This document shows positions 20,952-27,790 of a DNA stretch of 27,790 nucleotides, one piece after another. The notes below the pieces were generated by a model. That model was given only the letters and a program-made list of their open reading frames with translations. It had not been told where the DNA came from and made no database searches. This DNA comes from Chromera velia (lineage: Eukaryota; Sar; Chromeraceae), in the NCBI GenBank assembly GCA_018398765.1, contig JAHBMJ010001609.1:1-27790 (forward strand). Reading direction: 5' to 3'. The position numbers were made by a program, and so were the translations under genes. The first letter of the stretch is position 1. Every line of letters begins with the position of its first letter.

Positions 20952-22387
20952 GTTTAGAAAACCTACATTAATAGAGCTGTACATAAAAGATTATTATAGA
21001 TATGATAGGTAAAAGAAGATAGAAGGAGATTCTTTGAAGCTGAACCGCTTTAATAAATATTACTAAAGAAAAACATAAAGAAAAAAAAAATTCTTATGGT
21101 TTTACTCAAAGATATTCGAAAAATATAGTATGAATATATCTGAATACTCAGTACTGTCACCACCAGAGTATAATCACATTAATTGATCGATATGTTTACA
21201 TCGTACTAGTTAAAGTCGATCACTATAAGTTTTGTTTCGTTTTGCTAGAAGTTTTGTTAATACTAGTTATTACATAGAATAAAATCGACATAAATCGACT
21301 TAGAACATTCCTGGAATAATTTACGCATCAAACGTGAACGTATCTCTAACTACATCTAACTATAACTACACTTATAAACTTGAAGTTATGATAGCTTGAA
21401 GTCATACACTGCATTGTAACTGGAAGCAAGTTTGGGTTACTCCATCATTTTTTTTTTTGAAAATGTATGCCATCCGAGTCGTTTATTCATATATATGTAT
21501 GTATACATGTTCGCTGCATCGCAGCACGTGTATTGAGTCCAGTTCTAGGTCCAGTTTTCCACGGATAAATGCATTCTCATTCATCTTTGTACTTATCGGT
21601 CCACGCGTAAGTGTTCTGCAGTACCCTGAGTGGCCTCGCACACAGGCTCTGGTCGGCCGTGCCGGCCCCGTTCGTCTGTCAGACAGGCAGTGGTGGTACG
21701 TCGAATTCTGGCAGTCTGGCATGCAGACCGCATGCACGCGTGTGCGTCTCTCTCCCTCTCCCTCTCTGTGCGTGTGTGTGTGAATGTGCGGAGCCGTCCG
21801 CAGTCCACTTTTGAATTTTTCGCTCCAAGCGCAAGCAACGAGGCCGGAGCAAAAGTCACAACTCGAGATTTGACACATGCATGTGAACGAACCCTTGAGT
21901 CAGTCAGTCCGTCCATCCGTCCGTCCACCCTCATCGAACTCAATTCATTTCGGTTGCTGATTGAACCTTCATGCAGCAGAGTTACGGTGAAAAGGCAGGA
22001 ACGCTTTCACACAATGCAAATCGTGTGTGCGTCTCTATATGATGATGTGTGCGCGGCTAGCGACGCTCACTTCGCCTGTCCATGGTGAGCAAACGATTCC
22101 TCGTTGGATTCCTTCTGTTTGAGTGCACGGGGGCACAGAGCTGGGAGGCATGTAGGCATGCTGGGCAGAAGCAAATCAGACAAGCGTGAATTTGATGTGA
22201 AGGATGTAACACAGGGCTCTTCAGCTGATCGAGTGAGAGAGAAGTGGAAGTCTATTAGCGAATTCGGGGGAGAGGGAACTCAGGCAACGGGCAGATACTT
22301 CAAAATAGCGCTCCCGCTTTGAATCGCTTTTCTTTCTGTCTGTCTGTTCGTCCTTTTTTCTCTTCTCTTTTCTTCTCTTCTCTTCAG

Positions 22388-22740
22388 CGTGCACCAACGA
22401 TGAACGGATGATCACATCATCTTTAGGATCTACAGGAGGAAAGGCAGGAAGGAAAGAGGAGTTGCATCTGCTTGCCATTGCGCAAGTGCGCCAATTCATC
22501 ATCATAACACATCTGCCGGGAGGTCACGTTGTCTCTTTGCCGAACGTTTCGTCTTCGACTGTACGTGCAGAGAGATTGATACGGAAAGACCAACCAAGAA
22601 GGGTGAAAGAAAAAAGGAATCAAAAGATGCTAGAGAGTTGCATACAGGGTAGGGCATTCGGCAAAAAGCAAATAGGAATTAAAGAGACAATTAAGCGATT
22701 CGTGGTGGGTATAAAGAAACAGGACATAACCGACAAATGG
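22388..22740 (+). CDS. Possible exon, unrecognised basic protein segment
   Basis: A 60-nt C/T tract (22325-22384) ending in TTCAG, a strong acceptor, is followed by a frame open to 22872. The first part encodes non-repetitive sequence (ELHLLAIAQVRQFIIITHLP, then a Lys/Arg-rich stretch to about 22740). ATG 22408 is in frame. No domain is recognised, no partner exon in the right phase was found (one ending one base into a codon is needed), and the donor is not clear. Confidence 0.28.
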
Positions 22741-22915
22741 GGGGATCATTATCTTGCTTTTCTTTTCCTTTTTCGTTGCTTCCCTCGACTTGTGCGGTTA
22801 GTTGGTCATTTCCTCTCTTTTTCTGACTTCTGCCGTTCACGATTTCCCTTCTCCTCTCTCGTCAATCATTGAGGTAGATCCCCTTCTCGCCTTCTTTCTT
22901 GCAGCAGCTCCAGCC

Positions 22916-23919
22916 TTACTGCAAAATCCCCTCCTGGTCCTCCCTGCTAACACGGAATCTGGGTACAAACACACCTTCCGTCTGCTTGGTTGCACCTACA
23001 ATAGTTTCTTTCTGACTCGCATGCACATTCTTCGATCGTCTCGGCTTCTGCTGTCTGGCAACGGAGGGATATGCAGACAATACAAAGAAAGTTGTGATCG
23101 GGTAGATACATCTTTGCAGATGCCGTGCCTGTTTCCTCTTCTTTTTGAACATTCATTTTCACTTGCAGTCTCGTTTTCTTCCCCCTTGTGTCAAGGTTCC
23201 CCTCGACCAGGTCTTCTTCAAAGTCCATAAGGGAATCCCTCTCACTGACTCACTCACTGACTCTCTTGATTCGATCGATCTATTAATAGAACTCACCTTC
23301 CTCCTTCCTCTCTCCTTTTCAAGGGTATCCTGAAGGAGGAAAGGAGGAAATGAAACTTCTGAGTGGAACTTGGTTTGTGCGTGAGTGAGCAGAAGGAGCA
23401 GAAAAACAGGAAAAAGAAAGAATGAAAGAGCCTTCACACAAACAAACGAATCAGTCGCGATTGATTCAAGAAGACCTTCCTTTCTGCCTTGAAGGATGTC
23501 AAGAGTAGAGAACGGACAAGCAAGCAAAGCGAACAGTCCAGGCATACACACCTTGACTTCATTGACGTGGAAGGGGTGTTCATCGAGGTTCCCTCTCGGT
23601 CTCTTTCTTTCTTTCTTATCGTACTGGTAGAATTCTATGTCTAATGAAACAATCATTCAGTTGCCAATTTCATTACAGAGACAGAGACAGACTTCCCAAA
23701 CAAAACAAAATAAAACAGAAATTTCAACGGAACAAACCAGTGAGAAAATATCATCCTGTCTTCTCTCCCCACGCTTTTTTGCTTCTCTTCACCCCTCTCC
23801 TTATCTCCCTCCCGGATTCTGTCTTGACCAACCCATTTTTGTGTACTTATTTATACATTCACTCGAGCAGCAAGATCGAAGAGTCCCTCCCCAGTTCTTC
23901 GAGACCTTTCTGCCGTCAT
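22916..23919 (-). CDS. Small charged protein from a five-exon gene model, unrecognised
   Basis: Exons 23919-23863, 23623-23552, 23329-23297, 23240-23163 and 23050-22916 join with all introns in phase 0 to give 124 aa, stop TAA. Donors are GTGAAT, GTGTGT, GTGAGT and GTGAAA; the third exon is only 33 nt, between good splice sites. The product is very basic with one acidic patch (DFEEDLVEG), and ends in an Arg/Lys-rich then hydrophilic tail (VPRFRVSREDQEGILQ). It has no signal peptide or membrane segment, and I recognise no family. Further 5' exons may lie at 24075-24290, where stretches ending GAA|GTATTG and AGG|GTGCGA are open. The evidence is phase consistency and composition; some acceptors were chosen to keep the frame. 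Confidence 0.45.
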
Positions 23920-25055
23920 TGTTACGTTCTTTCTTTCGGTCAGTCGGGGCATGCAGATCGAAAGGAGCCAGATCGAGGGGAGAAAAAAAAAGGGGGTAAC
24001 CACTCTGCCTGCCTGCTTTCTTATTCCCGCTCGCTTCCCTGCTTGTCTGCGTCCGTCATCTGATCAGAATTCTGTCATTGCATTCGCACCCTAGTCGCCT
24101 CACAGAAGAGGTCAGTGGCGCGATCCGGAGAGGGAGGTCCATAACACCCATCGATCCATCCATTCAGGAAGCCAACCTGGCCAGTCAACTTGAGAAGAAA
24201 GAGAGGGGGCAGGCAGACGGATACGACAATACTTCGAACGAGCCGACCACTTCTCTTGCAGAGACGGGTTCATAAGAAAGAGAGACCGAATCAATTGTGC
24301 GTGGGGGGTGACGGAAGAAAAGAAATACGACTACGTGGAAGGAATACCAAAGGAGAGGGGAGGAGGAATGCGACCAGAATAGGTACAACAGAGGAGGGAG
24401 GCAAGAGCCAAAGAGGGAAAGTGCTGTCGCATCGCCCAAGCCGTCAAAAAGAAAAGAAGAAGCGTTGATGACATGCACCAAAGATGCAAAAGAAATTATG
24501 ACAGCGAATCGGGCACCCCACCTCATCAGCCTACAAACCAAAAATGGACAGCGTGACAGGTGACAGGCCGACAAAACGAGGCCCCTTCCTTCCTGCCTCC
24601 CCCTTTCCCTCCCTCCCTCCCCTTCTTTCCTGAATTGACCTGACCCGACGGATTCCAAACAGAAAGGGAACAAGGGCAGAGAAGAGAAGAGAAGAGAAGA
24701 GAAGAGGAGTGAAGGGAACAAAGCGATTTGACAGCAAAGAAAGAAAGGTAGCAAGTAATCAATTGATCAAGAACGTGAATAAAGAAAGTAAGAAGGAAGA
24801 CTGATCCGCTACGCCAAAATCATTCAGAACGAAAGGGGGCGGGAAACGATCACACGTTTTTTTTCCATGCACTCTCACACACACAAAAGAAGAGGAAACC
24901 GACTGATCGACGATCAGTCGGACAGAGGGAAGGAAGAGAGAGGGAAGGAAGGACGATCGAAAAGAAGAATCCCCCCCCACATCCATGCACAGACAGTACT
25001 CACATGCACAGACAGGACAGAGGGGCGTGCCTACTGATGGACACCACTTCCACCC
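23920..25055. other. Region between two minus-strand genes, no firm gene
   Basis: The plus strand is purine-rich (GAGAA and GGAA-type repeats, for example 24681-24710), as in introns of the minus-strand genes here. Short open stretches at 24075-24290 may be upstream exons of the small charged protein. Leu/Ser/Phe-rich minus-strand frames are products of the low-complexity sequence. Confidence 0.45.
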
Positions 25056-27790
25056 TCAGACTGCATGTCCAGTCGACCCCCCCCCGTGTTGCGGGACCCA
25101 TCCCCCCCCCGCAAAGCCCTCAAGAGAGGAGGGGAGATCCCGCGCTTCCCCTTCACCATGCAGGACCCCCGTGGGCACGCCGTCTCCGTCTCCTCCCGTC
25201 CCCTCGTCCCCTCCCCCGGCTAGCTGAAGAGGGGGAATAGTGCCGTCGTCATTCAACGACTGCTGTCGGCACAGTGCAGAGAACACATCGAGACCCGGCA
25301 GTGTCAAATCTGCCGTTCGGGGCCCCTCCCGTTCAGGCACTCCTCTAACACCCCCACCGGAAACCCCGTTGCCTACTCCATCAGATTCGGTTGGTCGATC
25401 ATGGAGGGGTGAGACCGCCCCTCCACGCTCTCCATCCCCCCCTCTCGCGTCTGCTTCCTGTTCCTGGCCTTGCCGCATGGCCCCATGATCGGGGCTTTGG
25501 GGAACAGGGGAGATGGAGTGAGAGACGGGCCCCGGCATACCCCCCACTCCGGGCCCGTGGCCCTGGAAGGGGGCGGGCCCCCCGGCATGTGAATGGAAGG
25601 GGTGTCCCCCCCTCATTGGGCCGTCAGTTGGTCCCCCCGTCGGAACAAAGGGGGGCATTGGGAACATCCCCTGGCCCCCGATGGGCATGGGGAGCATCGT
25701 GAAGGGAGACGGCCCCGCGGTGCTCCCTCCCACATTACCTGCTGCCAAAAACCCCCCAGGGTCTGCTAGCCAGGACAGGTGCTGCTGGTGTTGTTGAGAA
25801 GCTGCAGCGGCTGCTGCAGTTGTTGCGTGACTATCCCCCGACGTCGAAGGGAAAGGCTGTTGTGGCTGTGTGGGAGGGAACTGAAAGAGAGTCGGAAAAC
25901 CCGGGGGGGCCTGTTGGTTGAACCCCCCCACCCCTGCGCCTGTAGGAGGATGAATGAGACCAGACCCCCCCCCTTGTTGGCTTCGATGTTTCTCGGGAGT
26001 TATCGCGAAGGATGCTTGGAGCGGGGCAATGCCGGAAGAACCTCGCTTCGGAGGGGACCCACCGAGACGGCCAGCGGCAGCAGCTGCGGCAGCCGCTGCA
26101 TGCATGAGGTTGTCGGCATGATTCTGCTGCCCCCCTTCAAGGAAGGGAAAGCGATTGTCGTCAAAGAGAAAATCTGCCCCCCCGTGGCCATCCTCTAGGG
26201 GGCGACCTTCGAGGTGGGAGAGCCCATTCATCCCCATATCATCATCACCTGAGGGCAGGGCGTCAGGGAAGGACCTTTCTCTTTTCACTGCAACTGCGGA
26301 CTTTTGTCGCTTTCTTCCAGCCGGACTCTCTGAAGCCCCGCCCCCTGCTTTTCGTCCAGCAGAGGCAGAGGCGGAGGCGGCACCGTCTCGTTCTCGTCGA
26401 CCTGGAGAGCAGGCACCGGGCGGGCAGGACCCGGACGAATTGGGGAGCAGCTGAGAAGGAGAACGAGGGGAATGTACCCCCATGTCCTCATCCTGCTCTG
26501 TTTTCACTTTAGAAGCTTTCTTTGTCTTTTCCTTCCCCCCTGATCCTGCTGCCCCCTCCGATGCGGGTTTCCTTCTTTTCTTGGTCCGCTCTCCAGTTGA
26601 CTGAGCCCCCGACTGACGGGGATGCCCGCCCCTCCCTGTCCCGCTCCCTTGTGCCTGTGCACTGAGAGCAAAATCGACCGCTTCAACAAAAGTTCGCAGA
26701 GGGGCGTGGACAGAGACAATCACGGCATCTCCTCGGGATCCCTTCTTTTTGTACGTCTCCAACAACCGCACACACTTCGATCGGATGCTCATGGGCGTGC
26801 GGGTGCCCCCAAAGAACTGCTCACTCACCTGCAGACAAAACGTCATCCATCATCCCTCCGTGACCCTCCCTTTCATCAAGGATTCATTTGATGATCATAG
26901 TAATAAAGTAAAAACAAGGGAAGCACAGGGAGAGCAAGCCTCACGTAAGAGCTGACTCAGTCGTTACAGGGATTTGGGGCTGTGCTCGGGGAAGAATACT
27001 TCGGATAGCCAGAGAGAGAGAACAAAGAACCTTCAGGTAAAAGAAGGAAGAGCAGTTGGGGAAAGCGAAAAGATGGCAGGACAGGAAAGCAGGCAGAAAA
27101 AAATCGTTTTCAACAGTTGAAGTTTCACTGTCATCTTTTCATACATGACAAAAAACCTCCGGACTGACGATGATCCACTTCGCATCTTTTCCTGCTGTTG
27201 CCTGAGGATTCTCCATTGCCCTCAGCAGCCCTGCCCGCAGAGACGACAGCTCATTCGGACCCCAGTAGTCTATCGCCATCCCCTTTCCTTGCCCTCCTCT
27301 CGTGCCTGCTTCTACCTGTTTTCGCATCTTGAATGCAGCAGCACCCCCACTACTCATATGTGGGTTGCCGAGAGGGTGGAAAGTAGTCGAAAAAGGAACG
27401 GCAGGGGAAAACGAGGTGATTGTCTGAATATCTCCAGGTCCACCACCCCCTCCTCCTCCGGCACTTCCCCCACTCGCTGCCGCAGCTGCTGCAGCCGATG
27501 CAGAAATGGGGGTGGCAGGCATTCCTCTGAAAGGCAATTCCTCTTCTTCCTCTTCTTCCACTCCCACATCAGGATGATGCACTACACTCCCATCTTTCTT
27601 TGACCTTTCCCCCCCCACACGCCGCTCCACCACCACATCATCCATCCCCCCTGCTTCTTCCTCCTCTGTCGTCTGACGTCCGGAAGATGACCCCCCCGCC
27701 CCACTGTTTCTCCCTCGACGCCCCCCTCCCTTTCTTCCCCCAGCACCAGCAGAGCCCTCGCTAGTCTTTCGGGGACGCCCCGCCCCCCCC
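25056..27790 (-). CDS. AT-hook and SANT/Myb-like nuclear protein (5' partial)
   Basis: Likely DNA- or chromatin-binding regulator. The exon from beyond 27790 to 27169 and the exon 26828-25056 join in phase 0 (donor GTCAGT, acceptor CTGCAG); stop TGA. At the window edge GRPRK (about 27766-27780) is an AT-hook core, followed by Gly/Arg-rich, acidic and poly-Ala/poly-Gly sequence. Across the intron lies a SANT/Myb-type domain: YWGPNELSSLRAGLL, AKWII, then VSEQFFGGTRTPMSIRSKC, fitting the W-x-E-L / KW-x-x-I / RTP-x-x-x-R-x-K pattern with helix 3 encoded by the second exon. The rest, about 560 residues, is low-complexity, rich in Gly, Pro, Ser, Gln and Ala with basic patches (GRKRQKS, KKRRKP) that could be nuclear localisation signals, and ends with an ordered-looking LDVFSALCRQQSLNDDG stretch. 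The ATG at 27645 is internal, because the frame stays open to the edge. Confidence 0.75.

Larger units (their letters stand above)
19444..22387. other. Long intergenic region, mostly AT-rich, no gene seen
   Basis: From about 19900 to 21450 the DNA is AT-rich with short frames that lack ATG starts (20107-20376 and 20390-20662 begin with TTG). A GC-rich hairpin cluster lies at 20821-20951. From 21450 composition returns to genic level; 22158-22232 has an ATG-led open stretch ending at GTGAGA that could be an exon but is out of phase with the next candidate. Confidence 0.5.

Noticed and set aside
22802-23230. Plus-strand 142-codon frame
   Set aside because: It is antisense to the last two exons of the small minus-strand gene and partly hydrophobic low-complexity; the minus model has consistent splice phases. 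This is a judgement, not proof.
24185-24762. Leu/Ser/Phe-rich minus-strand ORFs resembling membrane proteins
   Set aside because: The hydrophobicity comes from CTT/TCC-type simple repeats, as elsewhere in introns of this window.
1-27790. CRISPR array, rRNA, tRNA or bacterial operon
   Set aside because: Repeats are microsatellites without unique spacers, no rRNA or tRNA signature was recognised by eye, and the genes have spliceosomal introns. A tRNAscan or Rfam run would be needed to exclude small RNAs fully.

Overview
The window reads as nuclear DNA of a eukaryotic microalga with a complex (secondary, red-lineage) plastid. Genes are broken by introns, some exons are only 33-49 nt, the standard stop codons are used, and one plastid-type enzyme carries a signal peptide followed by a transit peptide cut at Ala|Phe (ASSA|FLQ), as in algae with red secondary plastids. 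Dense CA/TG, CT/GA and tetranucleotide repeats plus an N gap fit a draft assembly. A chromerid such as Chromera velia is my best guess, but this is inference; a stramenopile or other red-lineage alga is possible.

Layout. 1-1819 (+): 3' end of a SpoU/TrmH-type RNA 2'-O-methyltransferase. 1820-3493: AT-rich intergenic DNA holding a 237-bp foldback (hAT-like MITE) element at 2005-2241. 9816-3494 (-): a ten-exon gene for a 1031-aa UPF1/SMUBP2-like superfamily 1 helicase with an N-terminal zinc-ribbon-like segment. 12160-10069 (-): four visible 3' exons of an unrecognised gene. 12434-13267 (+): an uncharacterised 277-codon ORF just upstream of the next gene. 13351-16618 (+): a three-exon plastid-targeted Rieske oxygenase of the pheophorbide a oxygenase family. 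16619-18435: non-coding, AT-rich in its first half. 19443-18436 (-): an intronless phytanoyl-CoA-dioxygenase-like (PhyH) enzyme with a palindrome and repeated TGACGCA motifs upstream. 19444-22387: mostly AT-rich non-coding DNA with one GC-rich hairpin cluster. About 22388-22740 (+): a possible exon. 23919-22916 (-): a five-exon gene model for a small charged protein. 27790-25056 (-): 3' part of an AT-hook plus SANT/Myb-like nuclear protein, 5' end outside the window.

The genes do not form a pathway: they look like independently transcribed housekeeping, RNA-processing, plastid and chromatin genes. Exon models were built by hand from protein motifs, reading-frame phase and GT/AG sites. The helicase, oxygenase, PhyH, methyltransferase and SANT models rest on recognisable motifs; the other models rest only on frame and splice-site consistency. 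Many exon starts follow long TG or CT tracts in the sense strand, and many inferred 5' splice sites read GTCAG or GTGCG rather than GTAAG/GTGAG.
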